From the NCBI GenBank assembly GCA_016711045.1, contig JADJTT010000012.1:261198-325197 (forward strand): 64,000 nt of DNA. Reading direction: 5' to 3'. Shown here piece by piece: positions 37,685-47,280 of the stretch. The notes below the pieces were generated by a model. It saw only the letters and a list, made by a program, of their open reading frames with translations. It ran no database searches and was not told the DNA's origin. Source of the stretch: Saprospirales bacterium (GTDB lineage: Bacteria > Bacteroidota > Bacteroidia > Chitinophagales > Saprospiraceae). The translations under genes and the position numbers were made by a program. Within the stretch, counting starts at the first letter, position 1. The number at the start of each line of letters is the position of its first letter.

Positions 37685-38398
37685 TTACATTTTCTTATAG
37701 ATCCAACCCGGCAACCATTTTAACACCATGGCGACCAACCGCCAGCGCCGGGTCACATAGCCCACATCTTTTCGCTTCTTTATCGAGCCAAAGATCTGGA
37801 GGGCCGCTTTTTCCTTCGAAGCAACCCAGAATTTTCCTTCGCCTTTTGCCATATCGGTATCTACAAATCCCGGCCTGATATCTGTGACGAAAATTGGCTT
37901 CCCGGTTTTAGCGGCTTTATACCGCAAGCCCTCCAAATAGTTGAGCTGATAGGCTTTTGAAGCATTGTAGGCTGGGGCGATTCTATTCCCTCTGATCCCG
38001 GCGATTGAACTGATACCGACCAGATGGCCTTTCCGTTGTTTTTCAAAATAACGAAAAGCCCAATCCACGATCTCGGTAAAGGCGACGACGTTTAGCTGGT
38101 TGGTGTTGTTTTCAATGTCGAAATCGAGCGATTCGTTGATATCGCCGGTCCCAGCACTCAAAACTAAAAGGTCCAGGCCGCCCAAGGCTTTGGTCAATTC
38201 AGCCAATTTTTCCGAATTGCGTTCCCGGGTACAGTCAAAAGCGCTGATGACAAATTTTTCCGGGTTGCACTCCTTCAGTTCTTTCAACTTTTCCGCTCGC
38301 CTTCCCGTGATCCCTACCCGGTAGCCATTGCCGGCCAGGATTAGGGCGAGTTCCCGTCCAATCCCGGATGTAGCTCCTATGATGATGGCATTATTCAT
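37685..38398 (-). CDS. Short-chain dehydrogenase/reductase
   Basis: About 237 residues from ATG at 38398 ('MNNAIIIGATSGIGRELALI'). Classical SDR elements are present: TGxxxGIG-type glycine motif near 9-15, 'LLVLSAGTG' and the catalytic 'GISSIAGIRG...APAYNASKAYQL' Ser-Tyr-Lys triad. NAD(P)-dependent oxidoreductase of unknown substrate. It ends the GC-richer part of the window. Confidence 0.92.
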   Translation of the reverse strand: MNNAIIIGATSGIGRELALILAGNGYRVGITGRRAEKLKELKECNPEKFVISAFDCTRERNSEKLAELTKALGGLDLLVLSAGTGDINESLDFDIENNTNQLNVVAFTEIVDWAFRYFEKQRKGHLVGISSIAGIRGNRIAPAYNASKAYQLNYLEGLRYKAAKTGKPIFVTDIRPGFVDTDMAKGEGKFWVASKEKAALQIFGSIKKRKDVGYVTRRWRLVAMVLKWLPGWIYKKM

Positions 38399-38522
38399 AT
38401 GTAAGCTTCCCAAAAGTGTTACCGTATACTTTGTGTAATATTCAGGAGGACGTCCTTTAATTTGGGGCTATTTTGGCCTCTCTTAAAAATTATTCATGCA
38501 ACAAAGTCCTTTCTTTTTATTA

Positions 38523-38568
38523 AACTCAAGAAAAAGTGGTTTGCCAGCCTTCGTCTGGCAAACCACTT
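38523..38568 (-). terminator. Rho-independent terminator-like hairpin after the T9SS gene
   Basis: A 14-bp perfect stem (AAGTGGTTTGCCAG / CTGGCAAACCACTT) with a 7-nt loop lies about 30 bp downstream of the stop at 38600. On the minus strand it is followed by TTTTTCTTGAG, giving the U-run expected of an intrinsic terminator. The same stem sequence recurs in pieces at 36159-36215 and 45426-45485. Confidence 0.75.
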
Positions 38569-38599
38569 TATTTCTATGATAATTGTACTCGCTTTCGAT

Positions 38600-39895
38600 T
38601 CAATTTATCGTTTTTTTAACGAGCCTGACAGCACTTATACCTGAATTTGTTGAAATTTTTGACACGTAGATCCCATCGGCAAAATTCGATGCATCTATAA
38701 TTGCAACAGGTGCATTTGGTTTTAAAACGAGGATTATGTTACCCTGCAAGTCAAACACCTCTACCAACGTGATAGCTTGATTATTTGAAGTTACTGTCCA
38801 TTGGTTGCCAGCTGGGTTTGGAAATGCCGTTAACCCTTCCATTTTATAATCGCTAACCCCTAGTTCCGGCTCCCCAAACTTTACATCATCAAAGTAATAC
38901 GTTTTTTCTCCAGCCGTAGCTCCGTCTGTACCAAAATTGAAAAAGATAGACGCCATGTTATAGGTCCACCCCATGGCCAAGCCCACGCTTAACAACTCGG
39001 TCCCAGGCGCCTGGTTAAGGAAGTCGAATTCTAATGTCTCCCAATTACCTGAGACGGTAGTATTGGTTTCTGTTTCACAGGTGTGGGTGGGATCATTTGA
39101 ATCTTCCACTTTCAGGCGTATTGGCGTACCCGCGTCCGGAGACCATACCCGTACCGTCATCTTCGAATCAGATAATGTCAAAGGTATATTTGTGGCAAAG
39201 CCGGCGGGCGTACCAATGGTAGTTCCAGCCCATGTGGCAGCTGTATTTGGTTTGACAACTTGCATGACCATATTCCCGGCATTCGTTGGATCAGTCATTA
39301 ATGTGGATATGTTACCCCCAAAATCAGACATGGTATAATTTACAGTTGATCCTTCGAAATCTACCGGCAAATCAATTTGAGTCCCTCCGAATAATTGCTC
39401 AATATCATCGAAAAGAAAAGTAGAGGCCGCGGAACCGTCTCCTACATTACCATAGTCAAACATAAATACGAGGTAATCAAAATTGGCAGGCTCGCCGGTA
39501 AAATCCCACTTCAATGTTTCCCACTCATTCGCAACCGTAGTTTGGACATCTCTTTCCGTGGCGCCTGTGCCTTCCAGTTTAAACTTAACGACTGTTCCAA
39601 CAGGAGCAGTTGTAAAAACTTTCATTGAAATCGTGTTCATCGTCGTAAAATCCAGGTTGCTGGCTAATTTAAGTTTGCTTCCTGCCCAAACCGCTCCTCC
39701 ATTCCTGACTATTTTTGCCACGGTAGAACTTGTATTTATTCCACTGGCTTGTGGGTTGGCTATTACTGTCGCCGTCCCTCCATCAAAATCTTCAAAGTCG
39801 GAAGTGGTTATTGTGGTTTCAAAATCTATGGGTAAGGATTGTGAATACCCTATTGAAAGGGTAAAAAGAAAGATAACTGATGTAATTTTATTCAT
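38600..39895 (-). CDS. Secreted protein with two beta-sandwich repeats and T9SS sorting domain
   Basis: 431 residues. A signal peptide ('MNKITSVIFLFTLSIGYSQS') precedes two homologous modules of ~155 residues. Each starts with 'PIDFETTITTSDFEDFDGG' or 'PVDFEGSTVNYTMSDFGG' and contains 'WETLKWDF' or 'WETLEFDF' and 'TFLFDDIEQ' or 'TYYFDDVKF'. They resemble carbohydrate-binding jelly-roll modules. The final ~75 residues are a T9SS domain ('LTAFPNPAGNQWTVTSNNQA'). It probably binds a surface or extracellular polysaccharide; ligand unknown. Confidence 0.88.
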   Translation of the reverse strand: MNKITSVIFLFTLSIGYSQSLPIDFETTITTSDFEDFDGGTATVIANPQASGINTSSTVAKIVRNGGAVWAGSKLKLASNLDFTTMNTISMKVFTTAPVGTVVKFKLEGTGATERDVQTTVANEWETLKWDFTGEPANFDYLVFMFDYGNVGDGSAASTFLFDDIEQLFGGTQIDLPVDFEGSTVNYTMSDFGGNISTLMTDPTNAGNMVMQVVKPNTAATWAGTTIGTPAGFATNIPLTLSDSKMTVRVWSPDAGTPIRLKVEDSNDPTHTCETETNTTVSGNWETLEFDFLNQAPGTELLSVGLAMGWTYNMASIFFNFGTDGATAGEKTYYFDDVKFGEPELGVSDYKMEGLTAFPNPAGNQWTVTSNNQAITLVEVFDLQGNIILVLKPNAPVAIIDASNFADGIYVSKISTNSGISAVRLVKKTIN

Positions 39896-39901
39896 GATTT
39901 T

Positions 39902-40318
39902 TTATTTTTCAGGTTCGACGGAGCTTTTTTTAACGCCAGTCACTACCATTACGATATAGGAAGCGAGAAATGCCTCCAATAAACTTAAAGGAACCGCAGC
40001 CAATAGAAGTCCACCCGGCAATACGCCCATATTCGCAATTACTACCCACATCAATACAAACCCGACGTACCAGGAAAGCAATGTGGTTTGGATCAAAGAA
40101 AATTTTTTTGAAAGGATGAAGATGGCAATGGCAAACAAGAGCGACCACAATCCCCAAATGGCGCCATTGACCGGTTCGGAGGGGAAGACCAGCCCGAGCT
40201 TTTCATAGTGTGCGGTCCAATAAGATTTGAGCAGGAGTTCATTTCGGACAAATTCAGAGATACTTATCCAAATAGTCGCTAACAAGATCGGTAAGACTGT
40301 CTTTTTTAAATGGCTCAT
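39902..40318 (-). CDS. Small four-helix membrane protein, hypothetical
   Basis: 138 residues with about four hydrophobic segments ('VLPILLATIWISISEFV', 'WGLWSLLFAIAIFILS', 'LLSWYVGFVLMWVVIANM', 'LLAAVPLSLLEAFLASYIVM'). I do not recognise the family with confidence. It lies 6 bp upstream of the T9SS gene and is probably its operon partner. The following 286 bp up to the glutaminase stop hold no gene that I can see. Confidence 0.7.
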   Translation of the reverse strand: MSHLKKTVLPILLATIWISISEFVRNELLLKSYWTAHYEKLGLVFPSEPVNGAIWGLWSLLFAIAIFILSKKFSLIQTTLLSWYVGFVLMWVVIANMGVLPGGLLLAAVPLSLLEAFLASYIVMVVTGVKKSSVEPEK

Positions 40319-40604
40319 ACTTCCAGTAATTTTGATTTAGAATAAGGCGTTCCCAGATTTCAAAACATCTGGTTCATTTCAAATCGATCATTTAAAAAAT
40401 TCAATCAAGTCATTGAAATACAATGATTTAAAAAAGTCATCATTGTTAATCCGGACGCGATCGATTCGTGTATGTAATTAATCACTCAAGGTGAAACTCC
40501 CGTTCAACCTCCCATCCAGGTGATTTTTAGCCGTAACGAAGACACTTGGACACCTAAATGCCTTATACAAGTATAACACATTCAGGGCACAGTCTGCTCC
40601 CTAT

Positions 40605-41519
40605 TCAGAAAATAGACAACTGCGTGTTCGTGGTAAAATACTCCAGGAACTTCATTCCCTTGAACGAATTTCCCTTTTCGTTCAGCTTCGGACTCCATAC
40701 CCCGATGCTGTATTGGCTGGGGTGAATGGCAATGATCCCGCCACCGACACCGCTCTTCCCAGGGAGCCCAACTTTAAAAGAAAACTCTCCGGACTCATCG
40801 TAAAAACCGCAGGTTTGCATGAGGGCATTTACTCTTTTCGTCTGACTCTTAGTTAATATAGGCGTAGGGTCGAACAACTTACGCCCTCCATTTGCCAAAA
40901 ACAGAAAAGTTCTGGAAAGTTCGCTGCAATCCATCTCCAGGGAACACGAGCAAAAATAAAAGTCCAGCACCTCTAGCGGGTCGTTTTTTATATTGCCAAA
41001 TGACTTGATGAAATAGCACAGGGCCATATTCCGGTACCCCACCGATTTTTCAGAATCTGCAATTTTGGGGGAATAATTCAACCCCGGGTTTCCGGAAACA
41101 TTTCTGATAAATTCCAGAAAATCGGCTTTGGGGTTGTCTAAATGACTGAGAAGAATATCGCAAATAACCAGCGCCCCTGCGTTGATAAACGGATTCCTCG
41201 GCACCCCTTTATCAGCTTCCAACTGAATAAGCGAATTGAACGGCGTGCCGGAGGGTTCGACGCCAAGCCTTTCCCAGATTTTTTCTCCAAGGATCTTATA
41301 TGCCAGACAAAGTGTGAGAACTTTGGTTATGCTTTGAATAGAAAATTTATCCCGATAGTCCCCGATCCCGAATTCAAACCGGTCTATGGCAGAAAAATGG
41401 ACCCCAAATTTTTCCGGATCTACTTTGGCCAACTCGGGTATATAGGAAGCCAATTTTCCCGCGTCCTCCTCGTTCCTCACGGTGTTATATACGTCTTCAA
41501 TAATTGCTTTATAGTTCAT
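40605..41519 (-). CDS. glsA: Glutaminase A
   Basis: 304 residues, the standard family length. The serine-beta-lactamase-like fold motif 'FSIQSITKVLTL' provides the catalytic Ser63-x-x-Lys66. 'VPRNPFINAGALV' and 'CGFYDESGEFSFKVGLPGKS' then 'GVGGGIIAIHPSQYSIGVWS' are conserved family stretches. It hydrolyses glutamine to glutamate and ammonia in the cytoplasm. A small membrane-protein frame overlaps its start by 4 bp. Confidence 0.95.
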   Translation of the reverse strand: MNYKAIIEDVYNTVRNEEDAGKLASYIPELAKVDPEKFGVHFSAIDRFEFGIGDYRDKFSIQSITKVLTLCLAYKILGEKIWERLGVEPSGTPFNSLIQLEADKGVPRNPFINAGALVICDILLSHLDNPKADFLEFIRNVSGNPGLNYSPKIADSEKSVGYRNMALCYFIKSFGNIKNDPLEVLDFYFCSCSLEMDCSELSRTFLFLANGGRKLFDPTPILTKSQTKRVNALMQTCGFYDESGEFSFKVGLPGKSGVGGGIIAIHPSQYSIGVWSPKLNEKGNSFKGMKFLEYFTTNTQLSIF

Positions 41520-41716
41520 CCTCTGTTTTTACTTCTTTTGTGATGGCTGTAATAGACAATGACCGAAACGAAAAACATGCCAACTAATAGGGCAATTATT
41601 ACGTTGCCTTTCGACCACCTCTTCGTATCATCCGTAGTTGAATTGAGTGCGCCTGGAATGTATAAAAGACGTGGGTGATTGATCCGATACGAACCCAATA
41701 CACCTGTATCCCACAA
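41516..41716 (-). CDS. Possible small membrane protein, perhaps a frameshifted remnant
   Basis: 66 codons with one strong membrane segment near the C-terminus ('VIIALLVGMFFVSVIVYYSH') and a basic tail. In another frame just upstream (from 41746) a 37-codon peptide begins MSPKIILLLFVG, like a signal sequence, and overlaps this frame. The two may be halves of one gene broken by an indel. The stop overlaps the glutaminase start in ATGA fashion, which supports expression. No family recognised. Confidence 0.4.
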   Translation of the reverse strand: MWDTGVLGSYRINHPRLLYIPGALNSTTDDTKRWSKGNVIIALLVGMFFVSVIVYYSHHKRSKNRG

Positions 41717-41824
41717 ATAGGAGGAGAATGATTTTGGGGGACATGATGGTTATTTTGAGCGGTTAAAGAAGTAAACCCTCTTCAAAATACGCATTCCTGG
41801 GGCATTGTGCGGTTGCCCTGAAAA

Positions 41825-42415
41825 TTATTTCCCAGCATACCACAAAATTGCCTTTGCTTCTTGCTCCTTTATGAAACTATTTTTCCCAGCGTTATATTCC
41901 ATCGTGTCTTTCCAGTCTTTTAAACTCAATTGTTTTTTAAGTGCTTCATATTGGCTTTTTATTTCCGGATGTGCTATTAAATAGTCTCTGAAAGCAATGT
42001 GCCGTATCCACTCTGGAGTTCCAAATTTCCAAACATGCACATGAACCAACCGGTGGGAATTAATTTCCTCATGCGGAATAATATCATTTTTTGTATAGAT
42101 GCTTTTAAATCTCGTATACTCCTTTTTATCTTTTAACCCAACAAAAAGCCGCCTAAGTGGCATAGCTGCATTATACACTTCAAAGTATAGGTAATGATTG
42201 CGAATCATCGGTTCAATCGTTTCATCTAAATCATTAGAGCTATTGATCCCGACCGCTATATCAATGACAGGCTTGGCTGCTAAATTTGGAACTGACGTAC
42301 TTCCAATGTGCTCAATCCTCGGGGCTAATTTCCCAAGAATAATGTTCAGCTCCCCTTTTATAAACCTGAACTGATTTGCCCATTCGGGATTATATGCTGC
42401 TATTTCAATTTTCAT
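41825..42415 (-). CDS. GrpB/UPF0157 family protein (nucleotidyltransferase-like fold)
   Basis: About 196 residues from ATG at 42415 ('MKIEIAAYNPEWANQFRFIK'). Family hallmarks are 'RIEHIGSTSVPNLAAKPVID' (~37-56), the GSTSVP nucleotidyltransferase-like motif, and 'HRLVHVHVWKFGTPEWIRHI'. UPF0157 proteins occur alone or fused to dephospho-CoA kinase; reaction unknown. It lies at the left end of the AT-rich accessory part. Confidence 0.92.
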   Translation of the reverse strand: MKIEIAAYNPEWANQFRFIKGELNIILGKLAPRIEHIGSTSVPNLAAKPVIDIAVGINSSNDLDETIEPMIRNHYLYFEVYNAAMPLRRLFVGLKDKKEYTRFKSIYTKNDIIPHEEINSHRLVHVHVWKFGTPEWIRHIAFRDYLIAHPEIKSQYEALKKQLSLKDWKDTMEYNAGKNSFIKEQEAKAILWYAGK

Positions 42416-42437
42416 TGGATTCAACTGCAATTATGTT

Positions 42438-42464
42438 CAACCCGAAGTGGGTTTCTTCAGTATA
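42438..42464. repeat. Half-copy of dispersed TATACTGAAG-type repeat
   Basis: Reads CAACCCGAAGTGGGTTTCTT then CAGTATA, the inverted counterpart of parts of 45426-45485 (TATACTGAAGAAA and CTTCGGGTTG). It occupies the gap between GrpB and the ABC permease gene. Confidence 0.5.
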
Positions 42465-42494
42465 GCATGTGGGTAACCGATAATCATTTATTTT

Positions 42495-43283
42495 CTACAT
42501 CTGGTCAGAAAAGCGCCACAATGCCAAGGTTCCAAACAATCCCAATAGACTTGTAAATACAAGAATAATATAACTGGCATTATTTAATTGCATACTCTCT
42601 ATTTCTGTTGGAGTACCGAACAAACCAGGAATAGCCCAGGGGAAATAAGGACCTAATCCTACTAAACCTGTAAAATTAGCCACGATCAGTGTAAGTATGA
42701 CAAAACCCATAGGAAGCATATATCCACGACTGTAACTAGCAATAAATGCCACCGGTGTAGAAAGAAAGATCATAAGAACAGATGTAATCAAATAGGTATT
42801 TGCACACTTCAAAACAATTTCGGTATTCCAACCAGGAATATCAATTAACAGACCTATGATTAACCCACTACCGAAATAAACGAAAGATAGGATAAGGGCC
42901 CAAATTATGATCACGATAAATTTAGATAAAACAATATGCGACCGGGAAACAGGCAGTGCAAGAATATCTTTGATTGTATGATCTGAAAATTCACGACCAA
43001 AGATCCAACTTGTAATAAAACCAATCCCAACAAGTCCAACGCCGGCAATGCCTTGAATGAGCAATGTGCCATAGTTTTGCCAGTTTGGTTCGCCAAACCT
43101 GAGCATGGATGCTTTATTTCCAATCATTCCGAGTTTGCTAGAGATTTCCGGGTGTATTTGAACAAACATCAGCAACCCCATCATCGAAGAAACAAACATG
43201 AAAAACAGTATAGTTGCCCACCACATATTTGACTTCCGGATTTTCAGGATTTCAACCCAAAGTGCGGCTATCAGGCTTTTCAT
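42495..43283 (-). CDS. ABC-2 type transporter permease
   Basis: 262 residues with six hydrophobic segments (e.g. 'WATILFFMFVSSMMGLLMFV', 'LILTLIVANFTGLVGL'). 'FGREFSDHTIKDILALPVSR' after TM2 is the coupling-helix region typical of BcrB/ABC-2 permeases. It overlaps the upstream ATPase gene by 4 bp. The pair resembles exporters of antibiotics, lantibiotic immunity or Na+; the cargo is unknown. Confidence 0.88.
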   Translation of the reverse strand: MKSLIAALWVEILKIRKSNMWWATILFFMFVSSMMGLLMFVQIHPEISSKLGMIGNKASMLRFGEPNWQNYGTLLIQGIAGVGLVGIGFITSWIFGREFSDHTIKDILALPVSRSHIVLSKFIVIIIWALILSFVYFGSGLIIGLLIDIPGWNTEIVLKCANTYLITSVLMIFLSTPVAFIASYSRGYMLPMGFVILTLIVANFTGLVGLGPYFPWAIPGLFGTPTEIESMQLNNASYIILVFTSLLGLFGTLALWRFSDQM

Positions 43284-44206
43284 TGTATACCTCCTTTCAT
43301 TCCGATAATCCTGAAAAAATAAGATTCCAAATCTTCCTCCTCCACTTTTAGTAACGTGGGGGGGCAGCCTGCATTTCCCATTAAAGTGGCAATCACATCA
43401 GGTTTTAAAATTGCCGATTCATCCTTTAGACTAATATGATTATCTTTTGTTTTCTCTACATTGAACCCGTTTTCAACTAGTACTGAATACGCCAACTGGA
43501 TATTTCCGGCATTGATCAAAAGGCGTTTGGAGGAAATTTCCTCTAATTGGCTCGTATCTAATTCTTTCACTAATTTACCTTCATGAATGATTCCTATACG
43601 TGTTGAAAAACGAGATATTTCTGCAAGGATATGACTGGAAATAAAGATAGTTACTCCATGATTTGTGGCTAGGTCGCTCAACATCTCCCTTATTTCATAA
43701 ATGCCTGCCGGGTCAAGTCCATTAGCAGGTTCATCTAACAGTAAAATCTCTGGATTATGCATTAAGGCCTTTGCTAAACCAAGTCGTTGGTTATTGCCAA
43801 GAGATAAATTTTTGGCTTTTCTATTTGCGTATGAATTTAACTTAAGCTTATCAACAACATTATCAATCACTTTTTTATCGGAAATAAAACGTAACCGCCG
43901 AAAAATTTCGAGATTTTCTCGAACGGTTAGTTCCGGATAAGCATATGGGGTTTCGACCAACGAGCCAACCTTTCCCCATAATTCAGTATTATCAGCAGAA
44001 ACTATTTTCCCATTAATAAAAGCCGTTCCTGAGGTTGGACGTATCATTCCAAGAAGCATTCGAATCGTTGTTGTCTTCCCTGCTCCATTCAGCCCTAAAA
44101 AACCATAAATCTCGCCTTTTCTCACATTTAGCGACAGCTCCGAAACAGCTTGAACATCACCGAAATGCTTTGATATATTTTCTGTTCTTATAATATCAGT
44201 TGTCAT
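43280..44206 (-). CDS. ABC transporter ATP-binding protein (BcrA/DrrA type)
   Basis: 308 residues. Walker A 'GLNGAGKTTTIRMLLG' (~38-53), signature 'LSLGNNQRLGLAKAL', Walker B 'ILLLDEPANGLDPAG' and switch His 'FISSHILAE' are all intact. A C-terminal extension (~220-308) is typical of the resistance-type subfamily. Energises the permease encoded immediately downstream. Confidence 0.93.
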   Translation of the reverse strand: MTTDIIRTENISKHFGDVQAVSELSLNVRKGEIYGFLGLNGAGKTTTIRMLLGMIRPTSGTAFINGKIVSADNTELWGKVGSLVETPYAYPELTVRENLEIFRRLRFISDKKVIDNVVDKLKLNSYANRKAKNLSLGNNQRLGLAKALMHNPEILLLDEPANGLDPAGIYEIREMLSDLATNHGVTIFISSHILAEISRFSTRIGIIHEGKLVKELDTSQLEEISSKRLLINAGNIQLAYSVLVENGFNVEKTKDNHISLKDESAILKPDVIATLMGNAGCPPTLLKVEEEDLESYFFRIIGMKGGIQ

Positions 44207-44327
44207 TTGTCAATTCATGTTATTTCCCAGCAATGTCCGGTTAAGAAATCAGAAATATTTACAAGGTATTGCTCTTCCGCTAATAGCTTAATACCCGTTG
44301 CCGATTTCGAAGCGCTTCCCTGTTGCG

Positions 44328-44350
44328 CAAACCAATTTTCCTTGAGTATA
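44328..44350. repeat. Single arm of the 76-bp palindrome family
   Basis: CAAACCAATTTTCCTTGAGT followed by ATA matches the outer arm of the palindrome at 24525-24600 with about one mismatch. A GTTAGCG box follows at 44363-44369, close to the epimerase stop at 44412. This may be a degenerate first attC-like site of the array. Confidence 0.5.
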
Positions 44351-44411
44351 ACTATACCGCGTGTTAGCGTTTCGTGCTTTTATTTATTATCATCTTATTA
44401 ATTTAAATTCA

Positions 44412-45341
44412 TTAGAGTTGGGTCTTTGCCCAATCAAGTGTTTCTGAAATTCTTTGTTCAAAAGGAGTTGCTGTCAACCCAAATGTTTTTTCCATTGCAG
44501 AACCATCAATCACAAATGGAGCTTCAAATTCATAAAGCATCTCAACGACTTCCTTAACACTTGGATTGAAAAGTCCTATTAGATTTAGCATAAATTTACC
44601 TGTTGCTCTTGCTTTTAACTCATAACCAAGTTGTTTGGAAAGCATATCAAGAAGTTGCTTCTGGGTAAAAGCTTCCCCAGAGGGAACATGCCAAACTTTT
44701 CCCAAAGCTCTATCATCTGTACCAGCGATAGCCAATGCTTTGCCAAAATCTTTTACATAAGTAAAACTATGAGGTTGATTAAGATTGCCGAGCATGTTGA
44801 TAGTTTTTCTTTTTAGTGCGGTTTTAAAAATCATTTCTCCATTAATTGGTTCCCATGGCCCAAAGAAATCACTACCTCTTACCGATGTCGCCCGCACTTT
44901 GCCATTTTTATGAGCTTCAAACAAAGCTTTTGTCATTTCATCCCGAACTTTTCCTTTTTTAGAACAAGGATTATGTGGTGTGGTTTCAACCATCGGTTGG
45001 CCATTGGTATTACCATACATATACAAATTTTCTGCTACAATAAATTTTGATTTGCTTTCAATAGCTAATTTGAGAATAGCATCCTGCAGCTGGGGAAATT
45101 CTTCTTGCCAGCGGTGATAAGCGGGTTGTGCACATTGGTAAATAGCAGCGGCTCCCTGAACTAGAGCAATTGTTTCAGAAAAATTAGTGGCATCAGCTTT
45201 TACAATTTCACCACCTTTAGGTGGCACTTCCATCTTGCCACTACGATTAATAAGTTGGACATTGAAACCCTTTTCAAGCAATGCTTCTGCAGTATACCGC
45301 CCTAGTGGACCTGTTCCGAAAACAATGTGTAATTCATTCAT
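44412..45341 (-). CDS. NAD-dependent epimerase/dehydratase-family (extended SDR) protein
   Basis: 309 residues. The N-terminal 'LHIVFGTGPLGRYTAEALLE' is a dinucleotide-binding loop (GTGPLG). 'IYQCAQPAYHRWQEEFPQLQ' and 'YGNTNGQPMVE' follow the extended-SDR layout with a Tyr in 'NLYMYGNT' as candidate catalytic residue. Substrate unknown. It may be the first recognisable gene of the cassette-like array, with palindromic spacers on both sides. Confidence 0.85.
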   Translation of the reverse strand: MNELHIVFGTGPLGRYTAEALLEKGFNVQLINRSGKMEVPPKGGEIVKADATNFSETIALVQGAAAIYQCAQPAYHRWQEEFPQLQDAILKLAIESKSKFIVAENLYMYGNTNGQPMVETTPHNPCSKKGKVRDEMTKALFEAHKNGKVRATSVRGSDFFGPWEPINGEMIFKTALKRKTINMLGNLNQPHSFTYVKDFGKALAIAGTDDRALGKVWHVPSGEAFTQKQLLDMLSKQLGYELKARATGKFMLNLIGLFNPSVKEVVEMLYEFEAPFVIDGSAMEKTFGLTATPFEQRISETLDWAKTQL

Positions 45342-45409
45342 GTTTCTTTATTTTTTTTAGTTGCCCCTAATTTCACTATTTATTTTAAAATTGTCATTTT
45401 TAGCATGAG

Positions 45410-45545
45410 CACTAACGGTTTATACTGAAGAAAAAGTGATTTGACGGCCGGCGGTCGCACTAGTCCCAAACCACTTCGGGTTGAGTTTAGCATAACAAGC
45501 GTAGCCTGCCGATAGGCGGCTATTATTTTTTATACAGTGTTAGCC
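45410..45545. other. attC-like site 1 (long form, ~136 bp)
   Basis: Bounded by CACTAAC at the left and GTTAGCC at the right, with complementary inner boxes TTTATAC and TATAC. The GNAT stop codon (45530-45532) lies inside the site. The middle contains a TATACTGAAG...ACTTCGGG segment of the dispersed repeat and a palindrome TAGCCTGCC-GATA-GGCGGCTA. On the minus strand it lies at the 3' end of the GNAT gene, the expected place for an attC in a gene cassette. Confidence 0.55.
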
Positions 45546-46099
45546 TTTTTTCCTTTTTTGGGTTCAAATTCTTCTTTCAGTAAAGAATAAATCACTGTGT
45601 CTTGAGTTTCCCCATCTCTCACAAAATGCTGTCTCAAATATCCCTCCTGGATAAATCCATATTTTTTAATTATGCTCAAAGAAGCAGTATTGTCTGGACT
45701 CGTGCATGCTTCGATTCTGTTTAAATTCATGACTTTAAACCCGTATTCAAGAACTGCATTAATTGCTTCATTCATATACCCCTTCCTTCTATTCTCCGCC
45801 TTAAAAAGAACATATCCAATTTCTGCTTTATGATGTTCTAAATACCAGTTATGAAACCCGCACCTTCCAATGGTTTCATTCGACTCTTTTGATATCATTA
45901 GAAAAGCCAAAATTGTTCTATCATAGGTTTTGTAACCACCATGACTTTTCCCCTTTTCTTTAATAAAGTCAGCATGGCTTGTTAGTCCAAGTAGACGGAT
46001 GATTTCTTCTTCAGTATGGTTTTGAAACAAATATTCAAAAGACTCTGGTGTGAGTTTTTTTAAAAATAATCTTTCTGTTTCAAGTATCTCAAATTCCAT
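45530..46099 (-). CDS. GNAT N-acetyltransferase (RimJ/RimL type)
   Basis: 189 residues, complete. 'FEILETERLFLKKLTPESFE' at the start and 'EIGYVLFKAENRRKGYMNEA' with 'YGFKVMNLNRIEACTSPDNT' in the acetyl-CoA region are characteristic. It lies alone between an attC-like site downstream and the IS5-type element upstream, like a single-gene cassette. Target unknown (ribosomal protein N-terminus, peptide or drug). Confidence 0.9.
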   Translation of the reverse strand: MEFEILETERLFLKKLTPESFEYLFQNHTEEEIIRLLGLTSHADFIKEKGKSHGGYKTYDRTILAFLMISKESNETIGRCGFHNWYLEHHKAEIGYVLFKAENRRKGYMNEAINAVLEYGFKVMNLNRIEACTSPDNTASLSIIKKYGFIQEGYLRQHFVRDGETQDTVIYSLLKEEFEPKKGKKANTV

Positions 46100-46940
46100 T
46101 AATTACTTGATCGTTTTTAATTAGGGCGACCTCAAAAAGTCCGGCACATAGCTGGGTTGATCGCTAAATTTGGCATCATACGTTCGCCTATCCTCCAGGC
46201 TATCTCTTTTCGTATTTCACCCTCCGGGTGCAAATAACCTACCAGCAGGCTTCTGCAGACAAAAAAGAAATTAAAAATAAAGTCAAAAAGGGTCTTATTA
46301 ACCCTTATCAAGTTGAGAGCCAGGAAGATCAGATTTATTTCCGCCATAATGGTCACAGGCAGACGATTAAACAGATCCTCCAGCCCATATTTTGATTTTG
46401 CCTGCCCGAACTTCCCTTCTACCTCCGAGCGTTTGTTATTTCTTTTTCGGGCTTTGTATTTTTCATATTTGGTCAGTTCCTTTGATGGTCCCAATGGAAC
46501 TCCTCCCATTTGAATGTCCTTGTCTTTCAGATAGTTGCGATTTGATCGCGTCCAGTAGATCTGATCGGCAAGTACCAGGGCCGGATAATAGCCATGCAGC
46601 GTTTTGTAGCCCTCAATTTGATCCTCCAGATAGTTTGCCTCATTGAAGGCATTAAAATCGATCTGATCGACTCTGGCGATCCCTTCTGTCACCGACACAT
46701 TTATTTTTGGGCCAAATTCCGTGTCTTTTCCACCTCCTTTTCCCCGCTTGATGGGCCGGGCATGAGGTTGATGGATGCTGATAATCCGATCATCAATCCG
46801 TCGCCGCCGATCCCGAAACATCTCTTCCTGCTGCCGGTATAATTCCTGAATGATCCACAAGGTGCGCCATTCCCGATGGGTCCAGCATACGTTATACTTT
46901 TTCGTCTCCAACAGGTCCAGCATCTTGTTCAGGGTCTTCA

Positions 46941-46964
46941 AACCTGCCTGCCGGCAGGCAGGTT
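46941..46964. repeat. Perfect 24-bp GC palindrome inserted in transposase
   Basis: AACCTGCCTGCC joined to its exact complement GGCAGGCAGGTT. It interrupts the transposase between 'RYLRRNL' and 'KTLNKML', where removing about 20 bp restores the reading frame. Confidence 0.92.
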
Positions 46965-47280
46965 ACGTCGCAGGTAGCGCAGTTGCTGTCCGGTAGCTTT
47001 ACGAATATCTTTTTTGTCCCTGCGCTTCTTCTTGCTAAAGCTGACAAAGGCTCTTTGCGCTTCTCGCCGATAAGTCCTGGGCTTTTTCTTCCACAACTCC
47101 AAATGCGAACCATACAAGCGGTCAATCAGTATCGCTTTGAGATCCCGTGCTTGCCGGATCATCAGGTCATTCAATTCGGCATTTCCTTTTTGTCCCAGCC
47201 GTTTGCGAATCTCTACAAACAAACTCGGTACAAATACAGGCTCGATCTGAAAACTGCTCAGACCCACAAAGTACTGTGCG

